NCBI GenBank assembly: GCA_963930655.1 | Contig: OZ005612.1 | Span: 8,623,001 to 8,687,000, forward strand | Length of the DNA: 64,000 nucleotides | Origin: Myrica gale | Taxonomy: Eukaryota > Streptophyta > Magnoliopsida > Fagales > Myricaceae | Direction of reading: 5' to 3' | Shown: positions 11,754-25,874 of the stretch, one piece after another | How positions within the stretch are numbered: the stretch's first letter is position 1 | Layout of the letters: every line of letters begins with the position of its first letter | Notes under the pieces: model-generated | The model's input: only the letters and a program-made list of their open reading frames with translations | What the model was told of the DNA's origin: nothing | Databases searched by the model: none | Position numbers and translations under genes: made by a program

Positions 11754-12412
11754 AATTAAGTAGGATTTCTAATTCTATGGTGGAGCGAAGGGCCTTAATA
11801 TGAAAAAACCAGTAGTCTTTTCATTAAATACTTCACCTTAATTAGGGTTTTATGAAAATTTCCCAACACATGAAATCCGTAAGTTTTACATAGCACTCTA
11901 ATCGTATCACACACAAGATTTAATCTCATACCATTAAAATGCACAAAACCCAATAAAACATAGATGGTCACATAAAAAATATTCGTAAGCTATGTTTACC
12001 TTCTTGTGAGTTCCAAGTAACCACGCAAGAGAAGGATGAATTGAATATATGTGTGTGTGTGTGTGTATAATCTTAGCTTATGAAAATGTTCAACCCAATA
12101 TAACAAATACCTCAAAGCAAAGTAAAGAGGAAAAGAGTTGGGGGATATGACACTGATCAAGGCGTACGACTCATCACATTCGAAAACTCTAAAAAATCAT
12201 CCTATGGGCTCACAAGAATCTTTAGCGTATTATATTACCTTCAAAATGAAATTTGGCATATTTGAAGCCTTGATAATTTGATATAGATTCAACCAATTAT
12301 TCATTTTGAAACTCACTATAATTATCAAAACCAAGTTTAGATAAGAAAATAGTAGTTACCTGCAAAGGTTGAGCTCCTCGAGTATATATATGAATATCAA
12401 GTTGACACATTT
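11754..12412. other. 3' flank of IAR1; (TG)n at about 12048-12065
   Basis: AT-rich DNA with a short TG microsatellite. No coding exon is recognised. The 3' UTR of the minus-strand IAR1 gene is expected here. Confidence 0.5.
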
Positions 12413-13049
12413 TCATTCTACAAGGGAAATACAAAGTGCAACAGCCATGCCAAGTACCAGTGAGGTTAAATGGATTGCTGTACATTTCAATGTTGAGCTG
12501 GCCTTGGTATTCATTTCTGCAAGCACTCCGGCCACTGCAATGTATATAAATCCGCCAGCAGTAAATCCCTACAAGATAACATTTCCTTGAGATCACAACT
12601 CGGAGAAAAAATTTTACCAACACATTCCTTGGCCTTCTCACCTCGATAAAAGTTGACTGACCCGGATCTTTTCCCAAGAGCAAAGCCTACATCAACAACA
12701 GATTTTCTCTCAAAACTCTGAATTCTAACAGCATGTATTTTCCGATCCCAAGGAAGACAAGCTCACCATTGTAGTTCCTGCTAGTGCTACCAGTGCTGAG
12801 AGGAAGTTGAAGAAGAGAGCTTCAGAGACGCTGAAACCAGACCTCACAAGGATACCAAAATCACCAACCTGCAGAGGGCAGAAGAATCAAATGAACCAAG
12901 CTATAAATCAATCTCTGAGAACAGAAATATAATATCTAGAACTATTACGAAAGTAAAATAAAAAATTGATAACATCAAGGAGGATGAGAAAAAGTTTCAT
13001 ACTCCTGCTTTCAAATTTTCATTATGTTACCACCTATCTCCAGTTTCTT

Positions 13050-13086
13050 ATCTCATCTCTCTCTCTCTCTCTCTCTCCCCCCCCCC
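13050..13086. repeat. CT microsatellite followed by a C-run, in IAR1 intron 8
   Basis: A CT repeat ends in a run of nine or more C. The rest of this 3.2-kb intron (12869-16034) has no recognisable protein. Minus-strand frames near 13771-14031 and 15258-15479 are not matched to any family I know. Confidence 0.8.
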
Positions 13087-14770
13087 AAAACAAAATCCTC
13101 CTCCTCCCTCCCCTTCAGCGATCAAATGTCTCTCTAGTTCTGGATTTTGGAAGTCGCAGGAATCCCTAGTCAGTCGTCAAAAACGAAAAAGAAAGACTTA
13201 ATAATCTGCCGGCCGGAGGGACGTGTTTTTAACGAAAACCTTACAACAGGGATTAATTTGCAACTTTTTTTTTATCTCAGGACTAATTTGTAACTTTCTT
13301 ATACCATAGGGACTGTGGATGCATTTACGCCTAATATTAATTAGCAGTCTTCACATAGTAGACAAATAGTACATCTGCACCATGAAACAGTTGTTTTGTT
13401 TATAACTAACTGCTGGTAATCACTTCTACATGCCACATGACAATCAGACATGAAAACAAAGAAACAAGCATCCACTAGGGAGCTAATCTTAAAGAAGCCA
13501 ACAGAATCCAGAGCTACCATATCTCCAGCCAATGTAAATACATGATAATTTCTCAATGTATCGTGCACCTTGGTTATGCTGCCCTTCACGAGACTAAGAT
13601 GCCCAAAAGAAGCTCAGAATCGCTCCTTTCTCAAATGGACCAAGCAAGAGCCTGTTTAGCGTTCTCATAAACAAAGAAAATTCATTATTTCCTATTATTT
13701 TTCTTTTTGAGGGGGAGGGAAGTATCGTCCAAGACTTACAAAAGACTAAACATTATGCTGCGACACCTGCCTAAAGGCTCCATTCTCCCGCAGGCCACAT
13801 AACTATGTCATGGCAAGGCCCATAGTCCAAATGAAGATATGCACATCCAAGAGAGACCCATAGTCCAAATGATGACAACAAAATGCACACCCAGCACTGC
13901 TTGCTTATTTCTGTGGCCAGCCCAGGCAAACAGGGCCATAATCTGTAACTATTCAAAGGAATTGGCCAATTGGAACTTCCCTCTTCCGCCAGACCTTGAT
14001 GGAGGAGAGAACTCTCTTGAATGACAGGCATAGTCAGTTGAACATTCCTGAAGAAACCTCAAGTTGTCATGGCCATAAGCAAGCCTTGAACCCAACGAAT
14101 CAGGCCTCATTTACACATCTCCTCTGCTGCCAGACTTGGGCTTCAAGCCTTTAATAGCTTGACCAACTCAAGATCACGACTCTCCCAGATAAGCCAACCA
14201 AAAAAAACCAAAAACTCTCTTGAGCCTAACCACACCGAGCTAATCATTCCCAAAAAGTAGACCTCATGATTCCTGGTCAGACGCACGCCTAGAATCAATT
14301 CTGCTAGATTGAAACATATAAAACAAAGTTAACGGTTGGACACACTTAAAAGTCTTCAACAAAGACCAAAGCCCACGGCTTGGGTCAGATGGAGGAGGTA
14401 TGCAGAGTTGACCTAGGTTCGGTTAAATATACCTTAGTACTCCCTATTAATCCACAGATTGGAGATAGCTTGGGAACTCACTAATGAACCAACCACAGGA
14501 GTAAATGGTGGGAGAGCTAAAAGCATTTTTGTTTCTCTTCTATACAAAGACAAAATCCAAGCTCAAAAGCACGCACATAAACTGGGAAAAAAGTGCTAGT
14601 TGCAATATTAGAGAAAGCCGCCCATCCCTAGACAGTTCTCCAATTCCTTTGACGCAAATCATAGACATGTTCTTCCTCCACTGCTCTTAAAGTCTAATGG
14701 CCAAGAAGACTATAACTGCTCAAGGAAGTGATGATGGCGAAGTCTGCACTTTAATTTCAAGACTAATCAA

Positions 14771-15145
14771 TGTTTCCAAACTCCTTGGAAGTCATTATAA
14801 GACCAAGTTTCACCAACAAGGAACCAATGTGGAATTTTGGCCTTATAACACTCTTTTCTCATTCCTTTTCCCCTGCAGCTCTATGCAGGAATGAAGGATA
14901 TTACAATCTCTCCCCTTGCGCTCTTCACCAAGGTCTGCCAAGGCCACATGCTCATTACCAAGTCCTCTGGTTCTATTTATAAAGCCCCAAGGACGTGCAA
15001 GTCACACCTGCATTGTAACCTCAAAAGGACAAGTCAATGTTTCTTTTGAAGCTCCTTGGGAGTCGTTATAAGATCAAATTTTACTAAGGAACAAACCAAT
15101 ATGAACTTCACTCTCATGTCACTCCTTTCTCATTCTTCCTCCTCT
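14771..15145 (+). repeat. Imperfect direct repeat of about 100 bp, two copies
   Basis: Segments at about 14771-14875 and 15038-15145 share CTCCTTGGRAGTCRTTATAA and following blocks up to TTTCTCATTC, with substitutions and small indels. They lie about 270 bp apart in IAR1 intron 8. This is probably an old local duplication or two copies of a repeat. Confidence 0.6.
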
Positions 15146-16576
15146 CTCCCTCCATGCATTCTATTTCTCTCTTTGGGTCTCTCGTCATGCTCAAAATAGA
15201 AAGTGATATTGGGTTAGAGAAATGTCAAAGAGAGTGTATATTGCAATAAGTACACCTTTACTTCTCTAGATCTCGCGCAGCTGAACGTGTGGTAAACCAG
15301 CCAAGGCCTACTAATAACTTTATCTGCAGAGAAGGCACCATTCCCAAGGCCCTCCATTTCCACATCCCTCCATATCTTATACCCGTGGGGCTAATATAAA
15401 AAAAACACCCATATTCTGACCAAATTTCATCATCCTCTCTATGTTTTCCATCTTGTGAGTCCTCCAAGTCAAAAATCACTTCTCACAGCTTTATCTATCC
15501 ACATAACTAAAGGGTGTTTGCTCTTGTCTCCATCTTCATGTATAAATTATCCATGGTAAGAAACACAAAGCATAACAAGTGACAACCAAAAGAGCTTCCA
15601 TCGATCATATCTCTCTGCCATCTATCTCCCTCTTGCAGTTAATATAGCCACAATTCTTACACGCTAGGCTTGCTCTCATTTTTGTTTAATGCTACTCTAC
15701 AATCCTCTTATGGCTAACACATATCCTATTTTACCATCCCACATAAGCTCAACAAGCTCCCTTGATATTCTGTACGGTGGTTGGTGAATATGATGCTCCC
15801 TGGACCTAACAAGAAGGCATTCAAAACGTGCCAGAGCTTTCCTTCACACAGAAAGTGATGCATGTCAAACCCAGCAAAATGGCTTCTAAAAAGCTTCAAA
15901 ATGACAGATTACAGTACGAGTGACTAAAATTATGGTTCAAGATACATAGATATTGGCCCTAGGGAAGGCATAACATAATACATAAATGTGGGAGAACTTC
16001 ATTCAAAACTAAAAAATTAAAGGAGAACTTGAACCTCTTGAGGAAGCTCATGTGCAAGCAAAAACAGAGTTCTAGACCACCCGCCAACAGATCCATAAAG
16101 AAGGAAAGCACTTCCTAGAGCCATGCCATCAGTAAAATTGTGCTGCAATATTAATGAGTAAAACTGTATCATGCAGATCCATATTCTCCTTTCACATTTT
16201 CAAAATAAATTTAGAAAGAAAAAAGAAATAATTAGCCACACATACAACACCATCAGAAAAGAGATTGAGATAGCCAAACACAAGATTAGATGAGGATTGA
16301 GTATTTTCTTTGTCTTCCAAATGAGTATTACTGGTGAAGCTATTTGCAGTATCTACATCAGCTTTATCTTCTCTAGCACCTGCCGTATTGCTTCTCTGCA
16401 GGATGAAAGCATGACAGACAAGGTTCAATATACATTCCAAAAGTTCCATCAAAATTAGACCTTGTTTATGAAATCTACCAACCCCCAACTCCTGGCTTCT
16501 GTGCAGAACACTACAAAGAAAGTGCAGGACCTTATGTTCCCAGTTGGTGAATGTTACGGAAAAATATGTTGGTTTT

Positions 16577-16770
16577 TTTGATGACGAGGAAATTCCCCAA
16601 AGCCGGACCCTTTTGGCCCAACCCTGAAGTACAAACCCTGGCCCCCTGGACTGACCCCACAACCCAGGGAGTAGGTAAGTCAAGGGCGATAATGGGGATG
16701 TTGGGGCTCGAACTTGGGACATGTTAGAACCCAAGCCGAAACCTTACCACCACACCAAACCCTTCGGGGT
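16577..16770 (-). mobile_element. tRNA-derived SINE in IAR1 intron 6
   Basis: On the minus strand an A-box-like TGGTGTGGTGG (16747-16757) and a B box AAGTTCGAGCCCC (16703-16715) precede an A-rich end. Target duplications GGAAAAATATGTTGGTTTT (19 bp, no mismatch) lie at 16558-16576 and 16771-16789. The boxes and perfect duplication make this a confident, fairly young SINE of about 194 bp. It is not the same sequence as the SINE at 3.9 kb. Confidence 0.9.
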
Positions 16771-19100
16771 GGAAAAATATGTTGGTTTTAAATTGGAAGT
16801 TTCTTATAATTATAAAGTAAGAACCTTAGCACAACAGACATGTTCCGATGTTCATCTGTCTGTATTGTACAAGTGTTTGGCTAGTCAAACACCCTTACCA
16901 TGAACCATCATCCCTAATTCAGTCCTGAATCTGAATCATATCCAACCCAGTGGACTTGAAAGAATCGGAGTGGATCTCCAGGAGTGACCAAATTAACACA
17001 TAGGGGGCCAACTCCTCACCTTCCGAACAAATTCACGCTGGATCAGACCATCTCCCTTTGAAAAGTCATCCAACACATCACCTACAACTTTTCCTTCAGA
17101 TGTCATCTCTAATGTCTTTTCTTCTTTTCCATCCAACGACTGTGACTGCACAATGTCATGCGAATCATTGTCAACCTTCAATTTCTTACTGCTTTTATGG
17201 TGATGATGGTGATGTCCATGACTCCCAGCATGAGCTCCTCCAGAGTTATATTCAACATACCTCACTGCCTTCTCTACAAGAAGAAAAACCACAATGCCAG
17301 CTGCAACAACCAATAAATCACACAGAATTCAAGATGTTGCCACCCAAATCTGCAATGCCCTGATAATAAACAAATCAAGAAGAACAAAGGAATAGGATTG
17401 AACTAAACCTAAAGAAAATTACATATGTTGCTTTTACACATAATCACAAACAATGCACTCAACCAGGATTGAACCCACCACATACGATGATATATACTGC
17501 AAATGACATAAAACATCTAATGACTTAAAAAAGCACTTATCTTTTCCTTCTTTCGTTCTCTTGAGGGCAGAAATATTTTTTCGAGAGATATTAGCATCCA
17601 AAACTTAAAAGTTCCTAGTCCATAAGATATGGAATTACTTCTTTCTTGATGAAGGTAAAAGACATTCCTCGAGGCTAACCAAGAAATACAAGAAATGCTT
17701 TTAATTGCACTTTCATCAAAGCAATCAGTCAAAAACAGCACTTAATAACCAAATTGAGATGCAATTGCGATTTAGAGATGCTTATAATCTAACTATTTCT
17801 TTTCCTTAACGTTTTTATCACGCTTCCTTTTGTTGGTTCGGGGGGTACAGACAATTTTGAGGAACAGTACCACAATGTTAAGCATCGAGTCCATGTGGAA
17901 GAGTATCACATCGAAATATACTCAGTACAGCCCTTAAATTACCTAAAAGACGCATACATTGAAATATTTCCAGTAAAGCCCCTTAAATTACCTAAAAACA
18001 GTTCCATCAAAATATTTTCACTAAAGCCCCTTGAATTAGCTATTAGAGAAGAAGAGAAAATAAAAGATATAGGAAACCCTTGCCTAGTTTTGAGCTATGA
18101 ACCTTAATATTTTTTTGAGGAAGAGAAAGGTCCCTATGCTGCACATGTCTGTTCGCCTTTGATCAATACCAGGAGTAATGGAAACATGCAAAGTAAGCAA
18201 AAAAGAAATTTCTACACGACTTCTAACGTATCTTGCTAATCAATCATTAGAGATGCATACGTACGTCCAATCAATGTACATAGACATCTGTACGCATAAA
18301 TAAGTTGAACTGAGAAGGCATGTGGTTGACATGGTTAATAAGAGAAAGATCAACAATATTCTACTAACCCAGGACGGACATTCCTACAGAAAGGTCTTTC
18401 AAAGAATGTGAATGTGAGAGATCATGTTCCAAATGAGCATGATGGTCATGAACTGCGTGGTGATCATGTGAGTGGGAGTGTCCGCCTCCTGCAAAATTAT
18501 ACTCACATTAATTTACATCTCAGATAAAAACAAACTTAGCCACAACAGATGTTAGTTTTCAAATTTTTATCAAGAACCACCCGACACAATGAAAGACTGA
18601 ATTTATGCACAGATTAATTAGCTTTTGTAAGGTTCACAGCTTTATCTCACGACATCTTTTAGGAATCAACAAAAGAGAACTGCACACCCTCAAAAAATTC
18701 CCAGGCCCAAAATGAAAATTAAAAAAGAAACAGAGGGAGATGATGCAGCAGCTACTTCTAAAATGAAAGTGGATGTAGAAAACGTTATAAGAAAAATACA
18801 TACTATATAGGTAGTACAATACTCTACCATTAAGTAAATATAAACCACAAAGCACTATGACACAGGTAGAAATCAATCTTAGTAAAAATCATCAATGTCC
18901 AAGTTACCTCAAACATGACTAACACTAACGCGCTAAGATACCTTTGGCAACACCCTTTAACTTTTATAGTGAGTATTGACACGAACTAATGTTAAACAAC
19001 TGGAGGCATCATTATGCTATAGATGTATTATCACAATCAAAATCATACCAAAAGCATGCGGTAATTGGTGAAGGAAAGCATCTCCTAACATGGCTCCAGC

Positions 19101-21298
19101 CTGTGAATGGCAAAATACAAATAAACCTCGTCATTTGTGGCAGCGACAAGAAAAAGGGACAATGTACGTTCATACACACGTGTTTATACTCTCTCTCCTC
19201 TTTACAACACATGATCACATTATGCCTTCATACGGACATACATACACATTTATATATGTATATATGTGTCTCACATTTCAGTTAGCTCGCAATAACTCAG
19301 GATTTGACTGAACTCCATTAATTAGTTGCAACTTTTCTTGTTCCTCAACTTTGCTACAACCCTTAGTATTTAGAATAAAAAATATAACTTCAAAAAAGTG
19401 CAAGGAGAAGAAATAACACTAATAACAATACCAATTACAACAACAAATAGGTTCATAATGCCGTGTGATGTTTGTCTCAGCTCATCTTCTTTGCTAAACA
19501 AGCAAGGCTCGAGCCTAGATTAAGTATTGTTCAAATAAATGAGCTCGAACCCTAGCTGATAATGGTTCTGTTCAAAGGCTTGTGCACCTATCTTGACACA
19601 GAAATTATTTCTTTTCTAACATGGAAGAATTTTTATCTCCCTTTGATGGCTCTTACATTTGTCAACATTAGGCATGTATGTTATCGTATGTTTGTGCTGT
19701 TTCCATGGGAAATTCCTTTTTTATTCCAACACTAAAGGCTAGGACATCAAAAGATACTTCCTCTGGAGATCACATCTTTCATGAAGGATATGATATCAGG
19801 TTGTCCGCATCCAAAAATTGGGAGGAAAAAGAACAGAAAAAGGAATTTGTGGCAAATACCAGGATTGTAGAGGACCAAAGAGGATTGGGGCAGACTTCTT
19901 GCTTTTGGTTCTTCTGGTTTTTCATCTTTTTGTTTCAGAGCAAAACTAGTTTGCATACTAAAATCACGCTTATTTACCAGTTTTCATCTTCAAATCATGC
20001 TTTCTTATGTTTTGTTCTTTTGTAAAAACTCGATTTCAGACATATGGTTTTGATTTAATCAATTATTTACATACTATAAACCTCCGTTGGTCCAATAGAA
20101 AGATTTTAGAGGCATCTTTTTGCACAGGCCTCTTTCATTCATTAAACCTCTTGCCTTTTTGGAGAATAAATCCAACATGTATTGGAGCTTAGGCTCAAGA
20201 TCAAGCTAAAGTTTTTCAAGCTTGAGGATTTCCTCATGAGATGAATTGAGTTGGTTGGCAAAGCTCAAATATCCACTCAGATTGGCTTTATAGGCCCCAA
20301 ATAAAAGACTTTGGGAAAGGACATAACAACTACTGGGTTTTCAAAACAACTATCCATAACATCGATTCATTAGAACTCCTATGCTTCTAGGGCCTATGTT
20401 TCACAGGTACAAATCCTGAGAGAACACTGGAAATCCATTACTGCAATGAACGTCAAGCAAAAATTTAACCAAACAGGATCCATTCATGCGCTACAAAAGT
20501 TTCTGTGAACTCAACCCATCAATAACTGTAAGCTATTCTTTAATAGGAGACCAAAGGAAAACACAAGATTTAGGCCATTTGACTGGTTTGCCCATACAGC
20601 TTCTTGTTGTGCTGAATATTCTCTTCACCATTGTATCTTCTACATAGAAATTTTACTAGTTCCAATTGCTTCACACAGTGAATTGCATTTCGTGTTGTGC
20701 AGATTTCAGCTGTATGAAATCACAGCTTGGTTAAAGACGATACACAAGGCAGAAGTTGGGCCCTATACCAATCAAATAAGTGTAGGGGAAAGTATTTATG
20801 ATCATTGTTCAGGTCATTTGGTTGCTTTGATGTCAGACTTAAATTACATGCAGATAGGAACCCAATCATTGTGTTGCTTTCTAATACTGTCAAACAAAGG
20901 ATGGAAAACAACATGCAAGAGTCTTGAAAGCTCAGCAACATAGGAACCCGTACACAACTGGATTGGCATCTTCTATGCATAAAGTAATGTCAGCTTTGCA
21001 TAGGATTTCAACTTTCATGAAGTTCCCAATTGCTGAAATTATTGATAATCCAGTTAAACAAAAGAGAATGCAACACCATTAGAACTAAATCAATTCAACT
21101 AAAACACCTAAGAATTTTCAAGACAGAATGAAAAATTGAAATCAGAAACTGTCAGTCAGAAAAGCAAAAGATAAGCAGCAGACCTATGGATTAACACAGA
21201 TAATATTCATACAAAGCATTCAAAGATGTTCCATATATTTCACAATGAAAAGAAACTATTAAGACATATAAACCAACTAATGGAGTGCAGAAACTAAC
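19101..21298. other. IAR1 intron 3; no feature recognised
   Basis: AT-rich intronic DNA of 2.2 kb. Frames at 19678-20025 and 20683-20943 have no recognisable domain and lie between verified exons. Confidence 0.55.
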
Positions 21299-21613
21299 CC
21301 CAAATAAGGCTAATGAATCAACAAAATCCTTTGAGGGTTTCCCTTGTGCTGCAAAAACGCAAAGAGTTTAGTCATTGTTCCTAAGGTTATGTGTGATTAA
21401 TTTCAGAAGAGACAATCATTACATTAAGGAAAGAGATATGTGAACATGTTGGGAATTATGCACTTTGAGAAGAGACTATTACCAAATTGAGTAAGATACA
21501 TAAACATGTATTTGCAATTATGTACTTACCAAATATTACTGGCAGGATAATCAAGCATACAAGAGAAGCCATGCTCACTAAAAAGGAGCAGCCCAATGCA
21601 TGTAACCAAAGAC

Positions 21614-23797
21614 CTATAAGAGAAAGAGATTAGAAAACTACGAATAAGAAAACAAATACAAAACTGCCATAAAATGCAAAGTCAGCAAGTATGCAACATC
21701 AGTATAATCTTGAGGAAGACAGAAAAAGAGCAGGTGTTGAGACAATATATTTAGGAAACATCAATAGTTCCTACATAATAAAGATCACTTAATAAGGAAC
21801 AAAATAAAAGAAGCAAGCACACAATCTATTTAAAGGTGATATTGGCGGAAATAGAATCCTAAGAAGCATCAGTAGATCGCCCTTAATTCCCACATTACTT
21901 TCATGAAAATAAAACAAGCACCGAATATGCTTAAAGATTATGTTGGGCCATAGAATCTGAGTATCAAAGGATGCAATGATCAATTATGATAAATTTGGGG
22001 AGAGAGAGAGAGAGAAGGCAGGGATGGCGGGAGAATCCCATTAGTAAACTGGATGTGACAAAGGGTACAGAGTGATTTGAACAGTGGGTCAACTCAAGAA
22101 CATCCAAGATCAATGAACTTGACTTCACAATTTCATTAACAGAAGGAAAAGGATGTGATGGTTAATGCATAGCAGCATAGTCTACACATAAAAGGACCTA
22201 AAGTGATGGGCATTCAAATATTCTACGTGGTTGAATCTTAACTTCGAAGTAGGATGCAGAAAGAACTTATTGCCTCCCACGGCATTTCTATGCACCATAT
22301 GCTTTTGTCCTCTAGGAAAAGATCACTGATAGATTGCTCATCTCTGCTAGATGCATCACTTTCAACCCAAAATTTTTTTGTTCCAAAATTTGTAAAGGTT
22401 CTCAATGGAGTCCTATAATATTTTGTACAGAAGTGTTTGTGTTAACAGAAATCCCATATTCAATGGTAGATTCAAGTGAACTATTGTAGCCTAAGTAACC
22501 AAATTAATGAAAATAAGAAGGACCAACTGCATCCATTTGTTACTGATTAATTCAGGACGTCGGCAACTCTTTTTTTGCTATAATTGCTGGCAGAAAATCA
22601 CAATATGTCACCTCATCCATGACAACTAAGGTCTCACTAGAGGAGCAATGGAAAGTTAACAAAAGTAGCCCATATAAGTGCCACCTGATCCTATTGGACT
22701 AGTCCTGGATAATAAAACCCTAATGCTTAACACCCATACAAATCAATATTGGATCAAAAGATATTCAAATGAAGCTCAATCTTAGAACCCATAGGCAGTC
22801 TCAATGATGGGTTAATATTCTTTGCTTGTAAAAAGCAAAGCAATGCACATTGTCAAGAGGCCCATGAGGTTGCCCACCACCCATGAGTGAGCAAACCACA
22901 TCAATGCCCCTAGAGAAAAAGGTGCTACACAGCAAAGCCTAATTGACCAACACAACTATTTTATCGAACTTCGTTTATTATGAAACGCATCCCAATAGAG
23001 TCTGTTCGTGTTTCTCATTACAGACGTGTTCTTAGTCAGCCAGTCAGGGAAGGTATACCAAAACCAAAAAGTTGCCTTAGCTTGAAGGCAGGAGTGGAAT
23101 GACCTCGATGGAAGGACAAGTGATGGAGGATTGAAATAATCCAATGGCATTAGCAAATATATGGTATTTTATGTTACAGTGAAAGCAACTTCAAGGTGAC
23201 ATGCGAGAATATACTTGCAAAAGGTGAAAATGTTGAACTTTATGTGGCAATCACGTAGTGCCCAAATTGTCATGGATATATGTTAAGTCCTACATTGTGG
23301 TTTGAATTAACATCTTAGGCTTTAGGAAGGAGAATCTTCCAATATACTTCAAATAACGATCCTCCCCGGGAAAGTCGTGTGAAAAGGCTAAGCTTCTTAA
23401 AGGCATGCTACCTCTCTAAGGATGAATACAGCCACCGATCCAACCGTTGCCTGGTTTTGTTCACCTAACTTCAATGGAAACGCCAGACAAACCTCAGAAA
23501 ACAAGGGACAGAGGCATTCAACGTTGCATAAAACATGTGCGCTTTGGTTGTGTTCGAAGGAAAAAAAAAGTAGAGAATATGGCTCCAGAATAGCTCAAGA
23601 ACAATAGAACAACAGGAGAACTGTACAAGAGAGGATATTGCGAAAAGATTCACACACACAAATCTCTTCCGGGACCCTGGTGCTATTGGAAACGTGAGTG
23701 TGACAAGAACTACCAAAAGCATCCATAATGACTGGAACCAGAAACTCAATCAAAAGTATCAAGAATTGCACCATGAAGAGTACAACAGGGAGATTAC
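21614..23797. other. IAR1 intron 1; no feature recognised
   Basis: Intronic DNA of 2.2 kb with a short GA run near 22000-22013. No coding or mobile feature could be supported. Confidence 0.5.
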
Positions 23798-23810
23798 CTA
23801 GGCCCGAGAG

Positions 23811-24155
23811 CAGCGCCAGCTAAATGAAAATAGAGGCCTAAAGCAGAGATTAAAAGCGAGGCCTTTTTATTTTTGAATATAATAAAAAATATATTTTAAA
23901 CATATACATACTTTAAAATGCACTTGTATTGTACGTGATAAAAATTAAATAAGTTTTTTTACAAAATAGCCATGAATTTTGAGCACAAACAATTTTTGAG
24001 GCCTTTATACAAAAAATTATAAGATATATTTTTGTTTCACTATACTTCACTCTTACTTGAGCCTTTTTTTCTCCTAATCAAACAACTTGGGGCCTTACTT
24101 GGAGGTAGGGGCCTTAGGCAGCCGCCCAAGCTGCCTACCCCTTCAGCCAGCCCTG
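23811..24155. mobile_element. hAT-type non-autonomous element (345 bp) in IAR1 exon 1
   Basis: Flanking 8-bp duplications CCCGAGAG lie at 23803-23810 and 24156-24163. Termini are CAGCGCCAGC at the left and, read inward on the other strand, CAGGGCTGGC at the right, typical of hAT ends. The interior is AT-rich with no transposase. It splits the exon just before the intron 1 donor and brings an in-frame TGA at 24143-24145 on the minus strand. Confidence 0.9.
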
Positions 24156-24413
24156 CCCGAGAGCTCCGAAGCACCAAAATGCCCGTGACCATAATCGTGG
24201 TCGTGGTCGTGATCGTGCTGGAACCCGAACCCGTACAATTTCATATCCTTCTCCTCGGCCAACTCTTCGGGAAGCTTCGAGAGGAAAGGTTCCTGATGCG
24301 GGTGCTCATGATGATGATGATGAGCATTGTCGTGTCCGTGATCACACATGTGGTGAGAATGGGAGTCCTGAACCTGCGACGCACAGAGAGCGAAGTGGGC
24401 GAGGCAGCACAAT

Positions 24414-25874
24414 CAGAGGCGGAGCGAGGGTGGCAAGCGTGGGCGGCTGCCACCCCTTAGTTTTGTAAAAATCTTTTTATATATATATATATACATATGC
24501 ATTTTTCTTCAGGTGGGTCAGGCCCTCCTATTAGGTACAGCCCAGTCTGCCCCCCTTTGGATCCAGCCCCTCAAGCGAGTCAGGCCCCAACGCAGGGCCT
24601 GTATATTTATGCATGTATTGTATCTTGAACAAGACTTTTGAGTCCCATCCAAAGCGTTATATAAGTCTTTTAAGGGTGATGGACTCAAAAGGTATGGGAC
24701 GTAAAACAAGACAACAAGTCCACCTTAAACTTAGCTCTTATGGGCAAGATAAGTCGGCCCAACTTTTGAGGTCATCCATTTGAACGGGACAGAGTGTCCG
24801 ACATTTATGTGCAAGTGCAAGATATTTATAGCTCCTTACTTTTCTACAAACTCAAAAATTTTATCCTAAAAATTTATAATTCTTAAAATATTTGCTTATC
24901 AAACATCACATATAAGTAAAAGAAAAAGCTTGAACTCTTGAACTTACGGGAATATTAACAATTATTGAGCTGCATATGAGAGCAAACTGTAGTATTTTGA
25001 AATTGGAGTGTGAAATGTATCCGTCAGCTATATTCTCCAGTGTTTTTTGATGTTGGTCTCTTATGGGTAGTGGGTACTGTGAGTTTCTGAAAATTGTTGG
25101 GAGAACTATATGATATGCTTATAGCTAGAATCCTAGATGCTAGATAAATTTGGTTGTTCTATGTCCAGCCTCCAGGATATTTGCGTACTGGGATGCTTCC
25201 ACTCGTTAGAAACACTTGTCTTTATAAAGTTGCTATCTTTGGGGTGTTTTGACTTCGATATGATTGGCTAAGTCAGAGCATAAATTGGACAAATGTCTGA
25301 ACATGATGCAGGGAAGGGCAGTGCTTGAGGAAAGGAACAGGACAATGGATTGGGAGTTGGATAAGAAATCTCAAACTTTAGAAAATATAAGAAAAGTTAA
25401 CAATAGATTGTGCTAGGAAAGACAATCAAAATAACAAATCAAAAGATAAAAATCTCATTTATTTTTGCTGATTGTTGCTGAAGGATATTAGAATAATGTA
25501 TTTGTTTGTATTCATTCATTGTTATTTGTAAATAAGTAATAGGTGAACAACTCAAATTTGCTCAATTGTTTTTTCAGGTTAATTTTGAAGCTATAATTTT
25601 GCTTGGTTGCTGGCTCATTCAGGTAATTTGTATCCTAAACCCTATTAGAAATTTACAAAATGCTCCACTAGATTGTTGGTTGATATTGAAAGGTGACCTC
25701 ATAGTGACAGTACATAGTACAATATATGTATTTCAATATTTTTAATGTTTTTTATCTTAGATTTTGATATTCTATCTATAAGACATTTTTTGCATTAAGT
25801 ATGAAATTTTTTCGAGATGTCATTTTGCCTTAAGAATTTGCTCCCCCTTCACTTGAGTTCTGGTTCTGCCACTG
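24414..25874. mobile_element. hAT-type non-autonomous element (1461 bp) in IAR1 exon 1
   Basis: Eight-bp target duplications AGCACAAT lie at 24406-24413 and 25875-25882. Terminal inverted repeats are CAGAGGCGGAGCGAGG at the left and CAGTGGCAGAACCAGA read inward from the right. The interior has a TA repeat (24478-24493) and no transposase. Without the element, the signal-peptide codons ...GLC and CLAHFALCASQ rejoin in frame. The termini resemble those of the COG2-carrying element at 61693-63251, so both belong to one family. Confidence 0.93.

Noticed and set aside
13771..14031. Possible LINE zinc-finger fragment on the minus strand
   Set aside because: Trp/Cys/Leu-rich but without the CxxC...H/C spacing seen in the true LINE copies here.
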